Of a stretch of DNA of 64,000 nucleotides, positions 9,018 to 16,479 are shown piece by piece; within the stretch, counting starts at the first letter, position 1; every line of letters starts with the position of its first letter. Both the position numbers and the translations under genes were made by a program. The DNA comes from Chakrabartia godavariana (lineage in GTDB: Bacteria; Pseudomonadota; Alphaproteobacteria; Sphingomonadales; Sphingomonadaceae). The stretch lies in NCBI GenBank assembly GCA_005518185.1, contig RKSN01000004.1, positions 62,001 through 126,000 of the forward strand. Direction: 5' to 3'. The notes below the pieces were generated by a model. The model had not been told where the DNA came from. It saw only the letters and a list, made by a program, of their open reading frames with translations, and ran no database searches.

Positions 9018-9425
9018 GTGAGCGGAGAGATGATCGCGATTGGGGAACTGTCGCGCCAGGCTGGCTGCAACATCGAGACGATCCGCTATTATGAGCGAAT
9101 CGGCCTTACGCCAAGGGCGAGCCGGCGGGGCCGCTATCGCAGCTATGATGCTGACGATGTCAGGCGGCTGCGCTTCATCCGCCGTGCGCGCGAGCTCGGC
9201 TTTACGCTTGAAGAGATCCGCGCACTGATCGGGATTGCCGCTGCAGGTGAGGTGTCATGCGCGGATGCGCGCGGTATCGCCGCCGCGCATCTCGCAAGCG
9301 TGCGCGCACGGCTCTTCGATCTGCGGCGGATGGAAGAGGTTCTTCATGAAGTCGTGCGCGCTTGTGATGCAGGCGAGCATGCCGGATGCCCATTGATCGA
9401 GACGCTTTCTGCGGACGCTAGCTGA
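9018..9425 (+). CDS. merR: MerR-family regulator, Hg(II)-type
   Basis: A 135-residue activator/repressor. The N-terminal winged helix (IGELSRQAGCNIETIRYYER) binds the dyad at 8972-8990. The C-terminal part has C81, C116 and C124 in the context VSCADARG and CDAGEHAGCPLIE. These correspond to the three Hg-binding cysteines of Tn501 MerR (C82, C117, C126). The start is a GTG with GGAAGG 5 nt upstream. It is divergent from the merT-like gene and should control it. The Cys pattern favours Hg over Zn/Pb regulators. Confidence 0.88.
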   Translation: MSGEMIAIGELSRQAGCNIETIRYYERIGLTPRASRRGRYRSYDADDVRRLRFIRRARELGFTLEEIRALIGIAAAGEVSCADARGIAAAHLASVRARLFDLRRMEEVLHEVVRACDAGEHAGCPLIETLSADAS

Positions 9426-9452
9426 GCGACGCGGTGCCATCACAGGACGCTT

Positions 9453-11417
9453 CTACTCGGCCGCGGCGGTGCCTGTCGCATGCCTTCGACCATTATACCA
9501 GAATCCAACACACAGGATCGCGAGCGCGAGAAGTTGGAGCAGCAGCGGTTGCAATGAGGGGAAGATGCCGAGCATCGACAACCTCGGCACATGCGCGACC
9601 GGCGTGATGTCGATGAGCCCGGCCTCCTGGAGCGCGGCCGTGCCCTTGCCGGCGAGCACCACTGCCAGGATGGCGACGAGCACCGAGCTGTAGGCGAAGA
9701 ATTTCCCGATCGGCAGCACGCGGCTGTAACGCAGCATTGCCCAGGCAACCACGGCGAGCGCCGCGACCGCGGTTGCAGCACCTGCCGCGATGACGCCGCC
9801 GCGCCCTTGCGCCGCCAGCGCCGCGAAGAACAGGATCGTCTCGAACGCCTCTCGATAGACGACGAGAAAGGCGAGTCCGAACAGGAACCAGGCCGAGCGT
9901 CGCGACAACGCCTTGCCGAGCGCTTCGCGGATATAGCGTTGCCAGCTTTCGGCATGCGACTTGCCGTGCATCCAGATGCCCACAGAGACCAGCACCACCG
10001 CCGCGAAGAGTGAGCCGAACCCTTCGGTCAGTTCGCGGCTCGCGCCGCTGATCGAGATCGCATAGGTCGCAACCGCCCAGGTCGCGCCGCCCGCAACGAG
10101 CGCGGCGATCCAGCCGCCATGAACAAAGGGCAGAACTTCCGGCCGGTCGGCCTTGCGGAGGAAGGCGATCATCGCGACGACGATCAGCAGCGCCTCGAGC
10201 CCTTCGCGCAGCAAAATGGTGAGTGCGCCGATGAAGGTCGAGACGTCGCTCGCCGCATCGGGCGACAGCACGGTCTCTGCGTCTGCGAACAGACCCTCGA
10301 TCACGGCGACCTTGTCGGCGAGTACCTCTGCCGGCTCACCGCGACCGATCGCGGTCCGGAATTCCCCCATCGCGCCCTCGATGCGCGCCATCAGTGTCGC
10401 GTCGCGGGCAGTGAGGATCGGCTCCACCGGCTCGAACCCATCGAGATAGGCCGAGAGTGCAAGCCGCTCGGCGTTGCGCCTGTCGCCCGCGCGATAGGCG
10501 GTGAGGCTTTGTGAAAGCTTCTCGCGTGCGACCGCGAGCGATGCGGGTGTCGGCATGCTGAGTGCCTGCGGGTTCATGCGCAGGTAAGCGACGACGGCAT
10601 CCGCCTTATTCTGCCCTATAGCGCGGCCGAGTTCTTCCGGCGTCATGCTGGTGAAGGCCTGGAGATCGGGGAAACGCTGGCGCAGGGCGGCGTTGCTCTT
10701 CCACATGCGCTCGCCCGCCGCCGCGTCCTTGAACGCGAAACCACCGACATAGGCTGCAAGCGCCCAGCGGTCTTCCGATGGCAGATGCGAAAAGCTCTGC
10801 ATGGCCGTGCCGTCGAGCCCTTGATCGATCACCTGATAGAGCGCGAACAGGCTGCGTTTGCGCGCACGCTCAGCGTCGGTGAAGGCGATCGGCGGCGGAT
10901 CCATTCCAACCGCCTGCGGACCGCGGCCGTCGCCCTTGGCGCCGTGGCAGCTCGCGCAATTCTCGGCGTAGAGCGCCCTGCCGCGTGCAGGATCGGGCGC
11001 CTTGGCGGGCGCAAGTGGCACCGGATAGGCGGCCAGCAGATCACTCGCCAAGGCTCGCGCCTTCTGCGCCACCACTTCCGGCGCTGCCTTTGAAGCGATG
11101 GCGGCCTCAAGCCCCTGGGCCTCGCCGATCAGCCTGGCCCGTCCGGGCTTCGAAGGAAGGGCCGCGATGCCGGTCCGGATCGTCGCCGAGAATTCGGTCA
11201 TCTCAGCATATTCATTCGTGCTCGTGACGCGGCCGCCCGACACTGCTCCGGCATAGTCGACAGCCACATAGTCGAGAAGCCGCCAAATGGTCTGAACCTC
11301 GCCGCCTTGCGCTCGCGCAGCTACCGGAGAGAGCATGATGCCGCCCAGCGCTGCAAGAAGAAGAGTGAACAGGCGAAGACGGAAAAGCAGGACCACGCAG
11401 TGAACTCCAAAGATCAA
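9453..11417 (-). CDS. cytochrome c-FTR1 permease fusion (PbrT/iron permease family)
   Basis: A 654-residue fusion. A signal peptide (cut near ARAQ-G, residue 37) is followed by a periplasmic region with a c-type heme site, CASCH at 154-158. The C-terminal half (about 390-640) is a seven-helix FTR1 permease with both metal-binding motifs, REGLE at 404-408 and REAFE at 522-526. FTR1 proteins import Fe(III) coupled to an oxidase. The PbrT branch is fused to a cytochrome and takes up Pb(II). Its neighbours here (CDF exporter, MerR regulator) resemble metal-resistance rather than iron-uptake loci. The start overlaps the CDF stop as ATGA, so the two are coupled. Iron or lead as substrate cannot be decided from sequence. 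Confidence 0.85.
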   Translation of the reverse strand: MIFGVHCVVLLFRLRLFTLLLAALGGIMLSPVAARAQGGEVQTIWRLLDYVAVDYAGAVSGGRVTSTNEYAEMTEFSATIRTGIAALPSKPGRARLIGEAQGLEAAIASKAAPEVVAQKARALASDLLAAYPVPLAPAKAPDPARGRALYAENCASCHGAKGDGRGPQAVGMDPPPIAFTDAERARKRSLFALYQVIDQGLDGTAMQSFSHLPSEDRWALAAYVGGFAFKDAAAGERMWKSNAALRQRFPDLQAFTSMTPEELGRAIGQNKADAVVAYLRMNPQALSMPTPASLAVAREKLSQSLTAYRAGDRRNAERLALSAYLDGFEPVEPILTARDATLMARIEGAMGEFRTAIGRGEPAEVLADKVAVIEGLFADAETVLSPDAASDVSTFIGALTILLREGLEALLIVVAMIAFLRKADRPEVLPFVHGGWIAALVAGGATWAVATYAISISGASRELTEGFGSLFAAVVLVSVGIWMHGKSHAESWQRYIREALGKALSRRSAWFLFGLAFLVVYREAFETILFFAALAAQGRGGVIAAGAATAVAALAVVAWAMLRYSRVLPIGKFFAYSSVLVAILAVVLAGKGTAALQEAGLIDITPVAHVPRLSMLGIFPSLQPLLLQLLALAILCVGFWYNGRRHATGTAAAE

Positions 11418-12058
11418 GCCGTCTGCGTCAACTCGCGCAGCTCGGTACGCGCGCCGCGGAGGATTTCATAGGCGGAGTGAAGGAAGAGGACCGCGATTAC
11501 CGAGGCAACCGCAAGGTCGGGCCAGGCGCTGTCCGTCCACGCGACAAGCCCAGCAGCCACAATGACCGCGACATTGGCGAGCGCATCGTTGCGGCTGAAC
11601 AGCCAGACCGCTCGCACATTTGCATCGCCTTCGCGAAACCGCGAGAGTACGAATGCCGAGGTCACGTTCACGATGAGTGCTACGACGCCGAGAGCGCCCA
11701 TCAGATCGGCCTCGGGCGGGACCGCGGTCAAGGCACGCCAAAGAGCGACGCCGATCACGCCAAGCCCCAGCGTCAACAGGAATATGCCCTGCACAAGCGC
11801 GACCCGGGCGCGCGCTGCGGCGGTCCAGCCGAGCGCGATGAGGCCTACCAGCGTGATCGTCCCGTCGCCGATGAAATCGAGCGAGTCGGCCTTGAGCGCC
11901 TGGCTGTCGGCGATAAAGCCGCCGACGATCTCGCATGCGCCGAAGCCGAGATTGAGGAGCACGACGATCCAGAGCGCACGCCGGTAGGCCGGATCCTTCT
12001 CCGCGCGCGCGCTGTCCCCAGTGCAGCCACAGCCGCTTGCTTCATCCGAATCTGCCAT
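11414..12058 (-). CDS. CDF-family divalent cation transporter (short form)
   Basis: A 214-residue protein with six predicted transmembrane segments. It starts with a Cys-containing tail (GCGCTGDS). TM2 carries ADSLDFIGD and TM5 carries SRNDALANVAV, the two CDF metal sites, here as DxxxD and DxxxN instead of the common HxxxD. The cytoplasmic C-terminal domain found in CzcD and YiiP is missing, as in a short subgroup. The likely role is efflux of Zn/Co/Cd/Pb-type ions. The ATG lies only 6 nt after the -10 box of the MerR-type promoter at 12065-12095, so the message is probably leaderless. It is followed by the overlapping FTR1 gene. Confidence 0.85.
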   Translation of the reverse strand: MADSDEASGCGCTGDSARAEKDPAYRRALWIVVLLNLGFGACEIVGGFIADSQALKADSLDFIGDGTITLVGLIALGWTAAARARVALVQGIFLLTLGLGVIGVALWRALTAVPPEADLMGALGVVALIVNVTSAFVLSRFREGDANVRAVWLFSRNDALANVAVIVAAGLVAWTDSAWPDLAVASVIAVLFLHSAYEILRGARTELRELTQTA

Positions 12059-12064
12059 GTGCTG

Positions 12065-12095
12065 CTTCTACAACCTCCAGTAACTGTAGAAGCAA
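12065..12095 (-). promoter_or_regulatory. MerR-type promoter of the CDF-FTR1 unit
   Basis: Leftward TTGCTT and TAGAAG are 19 bp apart, with an extended dyad (CTTCTACA...TGTAGAAG) and the core CTCCAGTAACTG in between. The core nearly repeats the operator at 12821-12835, so the MerR encoded at 12847 probably binds both. The start codon begins 6 nt after the -10 box. Confidence 0.75.
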
Positions 12096-12117
12096 GCATT
12101 TCTGCAAATGGTTCGCG

Positions 12118-12804
12118 TTATAGGTTTTTGGGAGCCTGGAGGAGGAACAAGCTGATCGCGCCGGTGAGCGTCGGGATCGCTCGCAGGGGGGCTACCGGTC
12201 CGCCTGCCAAATCGGCAAGAATGGCCTCGATCGCGCCCTCGGCATTGGGCTGGGTATCGGCGAAACCATCGAGACGCTGCACGGTCAGCCGGAACAGCGA
12301 GCGCATCAGTGGCGATGTTTGCGCCGCATAGTCAGCGATGTGAAGTTCCCCGCCGGGCTTCAGCGCTGCGGCCATCGCTGCAATCCCGCTTCGCTTTCCA
12401 GCCAAGGGAACCTGATGAAAGACGAGGCTCGAGACGGTCTTGTCGAAGCGTGCGCCCAAGGTTGCCGCATCGCTTGCAAAGCCTTGGCGCCACTCAATCT
12501 CCACGCCTGCCCTTCTCGCCTTGGCTTCGGCGCGATGAAGAACGTCCGCATCAGGGTCGAGCCCTATGATCCGGGCATCCGGAGCCCGACCTTTCATCAG
12601 AAGCGCAAAGCTGCCCGTGCCGCAGCCGACATCGAGGATAGTCTCGCCGTTGCGCGGCGCCACTTGCCCAAGGAGCGCGGTTCGCCACAGCCGCTCGCGC
12701 GTTAGCAGCCTGATGGCGAAATCATAGGCGCCGGTCAGTCCGGCTCGCCCGAGCGCGGGCGTGAAGCGCTCATCGGCTGAGACTGTTTTTTCGGGTTTGG
12801 ACAT
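12118..12804 (-). CDS. class I SAM-dependent methyltransferase
   Basis: A 228-residue cytoplasmic enzyme with the SAM-binding motif I ETILDVGCGTGSFALL near residue 60. An acidic residue ends strand 2 (GLDPD), and a UbiE-like FDKTVSSLVFHQVP motif follows. The substrate is unknown; linkage to metal transporters suggests metal or metalloid methylation or detoxification, but this is inference. The ATG at 12804 is used: the longer frame would begin with TTG inside the -10 box. The ATG lies 6 nt after that box, so the transcript is probably leaderless. Confidence 0.8.
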   Translation of the reverse strand: MSKPEKTVSADERFTPALGRAGLTGAYDFAIRLLTRERLWRTALLGQVAPRNGETILDVGCGTGSFALLMKGRAPDARIIGLDPDADVLHRAEAKARRAGVEIEWRQGFASDAATLGARFDKTVSSLVFHQVPLAGKRSGIAAMAAALKPGGELHIADYAAQTSPLMRSLFRLTVQRLDGFADTQPNAEGAIEAILADLAGGPVAPLRAIPTLTGAISLFLLQAPKNL

Positions 12805-12810
12805 GGATAA

Positions 12811-12841
12811 GCTATACAATCTCCAGTAACTGGAGGATCAA
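12811..12841 (-). promoter_or_regulatory. MerR-type promoter of the methyltransferase gene
   Basis: Leftward TTGATC and TATAGC have a 19-bp spacer holding the dyad CTCCAG-TAA-CTGGAG (12821-12835). It lies between the methyltransferase and the divergent merR gene at 12847. Geometry and core match the promoter at 12065-12095. Confidence 0.8.
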
Positions 12842-12846
12842 GAGGC

Positions 12847-13266
12847 ATGACCAAGCTGCTGGCAATCGGTGATCTGGCGAGGCGGACCGGAACCAAGGTC
12901 AACACGATCCGCTTCTATGAGGATATTGGTCTCCTCCCGCGCGCCCTGCGGACCGCCTCGGGACGGCGCACCTATGGCGCCGCGGACGTGCGCCGCCTTG
13001 CCTTCATCCGACATGGCCGTGGCCTTGGCTTCTCAGTCGAGGAGATCCGCTCGCTCCTTGCGCTCGCCGACGAGCCGGAACGCGACTGCGCCGAGGCGGC
13101 GGCAATTGCACGCCGCCATCTACGGGATATCGAAATGCGCATCGCACAGCTTGAGACGCTGCGCGATGCGCTCGCGGAGGTCGCTGTTTCCTGCGAGGGC
13201 GGTCGCGCGGGCGATTGCCGCGTGATCGAAGCAATTGCCGGCGCGGAACTATCGGTCGAGGCCTGA
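12847..13266 (+). CDS. MerR-family metal regulator (ZntR/CadR/PbrR-like)
   Basis: A 139-residue regulator with the N-terminal winged helix IGDLARRTGTKVNTIRFYED. Its Cys pattern is DCAEAA near residue 80 and SCEGGRAGDCRVIEAI near 116-130. The C-terminal CxGG...DCRVIEAI loop is typical of Zn/Cd/Pb sensors (ZntR, CadR, PbrR) rather than Hg sensors. It faces the methyltransferase promoter and shares operator sequence with the CDF promoter, so it likely controls both. The MAPEG gene begins 3 bp after its stop. Confidence 0.87.
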   Translation: MTKLLAIGDLARRTGTKVNTIRFYEDIGLLPRALRTASGRRTYGAADVRRLAFIRHGRGLGFSVEEIRSLLALADEPERDCAEAAAIARRHLRDIEMRIAQLETLRDALAEVAVSCEGGRAGDCRVIEAIAGAELSVEA

Positions 13267-13269
13267 TCC

Positions 13270-13836
13270 ATGGAGAAGGTGACGGACTTAGAGGCCGAGC
13301 AGCGCAAAATCATCCGGCGGGCCGCGGTGGCCATCGTCTTCTGCGTGCTTGTACTTGCCGGAAGCTACCTCCTGCTGCCGCGCTTGATGGCTTTCCCGAC
13401 CGGTCTTGCCCAACGCCTTGCCTTCGCGCTTCAGGCAGACCTCTTCGTTCTGATCTGGATCATTATCGGAGTCAGGATGGTGTCGAGGGGACGCTTTCAT
13501 TCTGCCATCGACAATCCCGGCTCCGCCTTTGCTCCGCCGAGTCCGGCGATTGCTGTCCAGGTCGCCTTCCTTCAGAACACGCTCGAACAGGCGGTGGCCG
13601 CCGTTGGCGCTCATCTGGCGCTTGCAACCTTGATCAGCGGCCCGTTGCTCGCGCTGATACCTGGCGCCGTCTTCCTCTTTGCGATCGGACGGTTCACTTT
13701 TCTGCGCGGGTATCCCCATGGCGCCGGTGCACGGGCATTCGGTGTCGTGACGACGGTTGTTCCGACCATCGGCGCCTATGGCTGGGCGATCGGCCTCATT
13801 CTTTTTCGGTCGCTTTCGGGGTCATCGGCGACTTGA
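13270..13836 (+). CDS. MAPEG-family integral membrane protein
   Basis: A 188-residue protein with four hydrophobic segments (about 18-37, 55-75, 105-135 and 155-182). It carries the MAPEG-style NTLEQAVAAVGAHL and a terminal helix after GYPHGAGARAFG. MAPEG proteins include glutathione-dependent enzymes of membranes; catalytic activity cannot be judged here. It follows the merR by 3 bp and is probably co-transcribed with it. Its stop is only 2 bp from the convergent small membrane gene. Confidence 0.75.
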   Translation: MEKVTDLEAEQRKIIRRAAVAIVFCVLVLAGSYLLLPRLMAFPTGLAQRLAFALQADLFVLIWIIIGVRMVSRGRFHSAIDNPGSAFAPPSPAIAVQVAFLQNTLEQAVAAVGAHLALATLISGPLLALIPGAVFLFAIGRFTFLRGYPHGAGARAFGVVTTVVPTIGAYGWAIGLILFRSLSGSSAT

Positions 13837-13838
13837 GG

Positions 13839-13982
13839 CTAGCGCGGCCCCGATCGCAGATATTTTACAAGAGCCGCAGTCGTGAGCAAAAGCACGACAA
13901 TGACCAGCAGCCATATGAGGCCCATCCCGATCATCATCAGTCTGCTACCACCGCTCATCATCTCCATGCAGTTGGCAGGCAT
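13839..13982 (-). CDS. small single-span membrane protein (47 residues)
   Basis: The ATG at 13982 has AAGGAGAG 4-9 nt upstream, which favours this start over longer frames. The protein has a Met/Cys-containing N-terminus (NCMEMMSGG), one strong hydrophobic helix of about 24 residues and a basic end, KYLRSGPR. Small Met-rich membrane proteins of this kind are common in copper and other metal loci. The function is unknown. Confidence 0.6.
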   Translation of the reverse strand: MPANCMEMMSGGSRLMMIGMGLIWLLVIVVLLLTTAALVKYLRSGPR

Positions 13983-14304
13983 CGTTTCTCTCCTTGGCGT
14001 CCAAGCTCTATTATGCGCCGTGAGATACCCAACGGCGATATGTGGGCGACCCACATTCGCTGAAGCTTCGATTCCCATGCGCCGCCTGTGCTCGATGCGT
14101 GACGACAACAGGAAATGCGAAACCTCGCTTAAATGTGCATAGGTCCTAATCTGCCGGGTCGTTGCACGAACGGGATCGAACCCAACCCGCGGGCAGCTTG
14201 AGCTACCCCCAGCATCTCGCAACGCGGCGCGAACCCTTTCATTCACCGAGGACAGCAGGCCGTCAGCGCTTGACGCAGGGCGACGAGAAGCAGACAATAT
14301 TCAT
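13983..14304. other. intergenic stretch without a recognised gene
   Basis: This 322-bp gap between divergent small genes shows no frame with motif or ribosome binding site support. It presumably holds the promoters of the leftward 47-residue protein and the rightward Cys-rich secreted protein. Confidence 0.5.
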
Positions 14305-14664
14305 ATGAGGCGAGCACTGAAAATCGTGCTGGTCATAGCCGCCTTGCTTGGGCTCTTCGGGCAGACGGTGGCGATTGCTGCAAGCCCCGCCACGGCGGCT
14401 ATCGAGGCAATGGCTCCGGCGACCATGCCGATGGATTGCGTCGGCATGATGCAGGGCGATAGCGACAAATCGGTTCCCTGTGACCGGATGACGCTCGCGT
14501 GCGTTGCTGGCCTCTGCTGTGCGATGCCGTTCATGCTCCATGTTGGACAGCCCGTAGTGGCAGAAACGATGATCGACGCCGGCTCTCTGGCATGGCCGTC
14601 AACCTCGTCCATAGAGGGACGATCGACCCAGCCCGAACAACATCCACCCAACTCCTTGGCCTGA
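14305..14664 (+). CDS. secreted Cys-rich protein, paralogue of the product at 34056-34418
   Basis: A 119-residue protein with a signal peptide (MRRALKIVLVIAALLGLFGQ then TVAIAA). Six cysteines follow in the order MDC, PC, AC, LCC. A second protein at 34056-34418 shares the framework GLxGQ...MxxDCxxxM...D..PC..MT..C. The spacing suggests disulphides or metal ligands in the periplasm. No family name is known to me. The ribosome binding site is weak. Confidence 0.6.
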   Translation: MRRALKIVLVIAALLGLFGQTVAIAASPATAAIEAMAPATMPMDCVGMMQGDSDKSVPCDRMTLACVAGLCCAMPFMLHVGQPVVAETMIDAGSLAWPSTSSIEGRSTQPEQHPPNSLA

Positions 14665-14767
14665 TAATTCGCCAGGCGAACCCTTCCCAGCACTGGACTG
14701 CGCGGTGCGCTGTCCAGTGCTTCGGCGCCAGTTCGTCCAAGGCACTATCAGTCCAAGGAGAGGAATC

Positions 14768-15106
14768 ATGAAGACCTTGATATTCGGCGCTGCGGTGGCC
14801 GCATTCACGACACTCGTCGGCGTCCCTGTCCCGGTATGGGCACAAGCAGATGTCGAGAAACCGGCGACCATCAAATGCGAGTGGCAACCCCAGGCACCTG
14901 GTCCGCGTGCGCCGCTGAGTGCGCGGGTCTGCAAGAAGGTCGGCGACGAGCGCAAACAGTGGACAGGCAAAGGCGGACCGGAATGCGATCCAGCCTACAC
15001 TGGCGAGACCGGCCGTTATGTGTGGCGGATGCGGCCGCAATATGGTCCGCGTGCGCCCATGCAGGGACCGGTCCGCGTTTGGGTCGATGGGCGCGATGTC
15101 TGCTGA
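14768..15106 (+). CDS. hypothetical secreted protein
   Basis: A 112-residue protein from an ATG preceded by AAGGAGAGG. The signal peptide is MKTLIFGAAVAAFTTLVGVP then VPVWAQA. The mature part is basic, with three or four cysteines and two GPRAP repeats (PGPRAPLSARVCKK, YGPRAPMQGPVRVW). Not recognised. It converges with the CusF-like gene across a hairpin at 15184-15222. Confidence 0.6.
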   Translation: MKTLIFGAAVAAFTTLVGVPVPVWAQADVEKPATIKCEWQPQAPGPRAPLSARVCKKVGDERKQWTGKGGPECDPAYTGETGRYVWRMRPQYGPRAPMQGPVRVWVDGRDVC

Positions 15107-15183
15107 TGAAGTGATGGCGAGGGGCTAACTTGCCCTCGCCGTCGATCATGGATCGGCGAACATTGCCTGTTCCAACTTGCCGG

Positions 15184-15222
15184 AACTCTTCGGGAGGTGC
15201 TCCTCGGTGCCTCCCGAAAGTT
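15184..15222. terminator. bidirectional terminator-like hairpin
   Basis: TTCGGGAGG (15189-15197) pairs with CCTCCCGAA (15210-15218), extended by AACT/AGTT across a one-base bulge. It sits between convergent genes ending at 15106 and 15233. No long T tract is present. Confidence 0.6.
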
Positions 15223-15232
15223 CAGCGACGGT

Positions 15233-15622
15233 CTACTTTTTCTCGATGGCCGTCACTTCGCCGGCATTGCCGTCGAGCTTCAGCTCGAAATTCACCTGAT
15301 CGCCCACCTTCACGCTGTCGATCAGGGTTGGCGCTGCCTTGAACGCCATCGTCATCGCCGGCCAGTTCGCCTCGGTGATCGGGCCATGGTCGAGCGTGAT
15401 GGTCCCGGCGCTCTTGTCGACGGCTGTCACCTTGCCGGTGCCCTTGGCCATCTTGGCGGTAGGCGACATCTCCATTTTGCCCATGTCGTCCGCCATCGCA
15501 TTGGTTTCCGTAGCCGCAGGCGACGCCGTGTTCGTGGCGGCCGTCTCGTTGGACTCGGTCTTGGAGCCGCAGGCGGCGAGCGCGGCGGTGAGGCCGAGAA
15601 CGGTCAGTGCATGCAATTTCAT
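15233..15622 (-). CDS. CusF-like periplasmic copper-binding lipoprotein
   Basis: A 129-residue protein with a lipobox (ALAAC near residue 18) and a linker rich in Thr, Ala and Glu. The CusF OB-fold motif follows, LDHGPITEANWPAMTMAF. The His, Trp and two Met residues of that motif bind Cu(I)/Ag(I) in E. coli CusF. AAGGAG lies 6 nt before this ATG; an ATG one codon upstream is possible. It is the last gene before the Tn3-family element. Its former neighbour on the other side was probably the czcC now truncated at 19506. Confidence 0.88.
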   Translation of the reverse strand: MKLHALTVLGLTAALAACGSKTESNETAATNTASPAATETNAMADDMGKMEMSPTAKMAKGTGKVTAVDKSAGTITLDHGPITEANWPAMTMAFKAAPTLIDSVKVGDQVNFELKLDGNAGEVTAIEKK

Positions 15623-15686
15623 CATAGTCTCCTTTCGTGGTGCTTCATGGTTTGGTGTGAAGGGATCCCCGCCTCAGAAGCAGATA

Positions 15687-15724
15687 GAGGGCATAGCGTG
15701 GAAAGTACGCTAAACAACGCTAAG
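15687..15724. repeat. left terminal inverted repeat of the Tn3-family element
   Basis: Begins GAGGGCATAGCGTGG and ends CAACGCTAAG. Over the inner 36 bp it matches the right repeat at 35 positions. Similarity continues inward for a few bases (GAGAAC). The GGG start and TAAG end are Tn3-like. Confidence 0.9.
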
Positions 15725-15769
15725 CGAGAACGCATGGCGAACGCTCGATGCGAACGGACGGGCGCTTAA

Positions 15770-16339
15770 TCAGGCGGGCCGTTCGATTCCCATCCTACGC
15801 ATTTCGCGATAAATGGTCGATCGGCCGATGCCGAGTTGCCGCGCTGCTTCGGTAGGCGAGATACGAGCTTCGACCAGCTTGATGGCCGCATCCACTTTGG
15901 ACATGTCCAGCGGCTGACGGCCAGGCTGTTTGCCCTTAGCACGGGCGGCGGCAATACCATCTCTGGTTCGCTCAGAAATCAGCCGTCGCTCAAAATGGGC
16001 GATGGCCCCAAACACATGGAAGATGAGCTCGCCGGCAGCTGACGAAGTGTCGATCTTTTCTTCAAGGCTCAGGAGCGCGATGCCCTGACCGCGTAGCGTC
16101 TCAACCGTGGTGAGAAGTTCGGCAAGCGAGCGCCCAAGCCGATCGAGGCGGACCACCGCCAGCGTGTCACCCTTGCGGGCATAGGCGATTAGCTCAGCCA
16201 GACCGGGCCGTTCCATGCTCTTACCTGAAATGACATCGGTGAAGATTTTGATGGCGCCAGCCTTCTCCAGACGCATGGTCTGGCCCGCAACGTCCTGATC
16301 GCCGGTGCTGACGCGGGCATAGCCCAGAATATCACCCAT
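15770..16339 (-). CDS. tnpR: serine recombinase / Tn3-family resolvase
   Basis: A 189-residue resolvase. The catalytic domain starts GYARVSTGDQD, with the Ser nucleophile in RVST, and has the usual VVRLDRLGRSL motif near residue 65. The C-terminal HTH is ISPTEAARQLGIGRSTIYRE. The start chosen is ATG 16339, matching the family; the longer frame adds 25 unrelated residues. It would resolve cointegrates at res and is divergent from tnpA. Confidence 0.92.
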   Translation of the reverse strand: MGDILGYARVSTGDQDVAGQTMRLEKAGAIKIFTDVISGKSMERPGLAELIAYARKGDTLAVVRLDRLGRSLAELLTTVETLRGQGIALLSLEEKIDTSSAAGELIFHVFGAIAHFERRLISERTRDGIAAARAKGKQPGRQPLDMSKVDAAIKLVEARISPTEAARQLGIGRSTIYREMRRMGIERPA

Positions 16340-16365
16340 GCCGCACGTCTCCCAAACGGTCGTTC

Positions 16366-16471
16366 TGTGGACGCTATGGAGGGCAGCCGCTGCGCCCCAC
16401 CCATATCCGTCCACATACTATGTCTCTTTACTCCTCGCTGTCCATAGGCCCAGATGACCTTTTGTGGACAG
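16366..16471. promoter_or_regulatory. candidate res site between tnpR and tnpA
   Basis: Several copies of a TGTGGAC/GTCCACA element lie here. TGTGGACGCTATGG at 16366 faces CCATATCCGTCCACA ending near 16414. CTGTCCA (16438) faces TGGACAG (16465-16471). Inverted arrays like this are typical of Tn3 res subsites. The divergent promoters must also lie here. Confidence 0.6.
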
Positions 16472-16479
16472 GAAACGGC

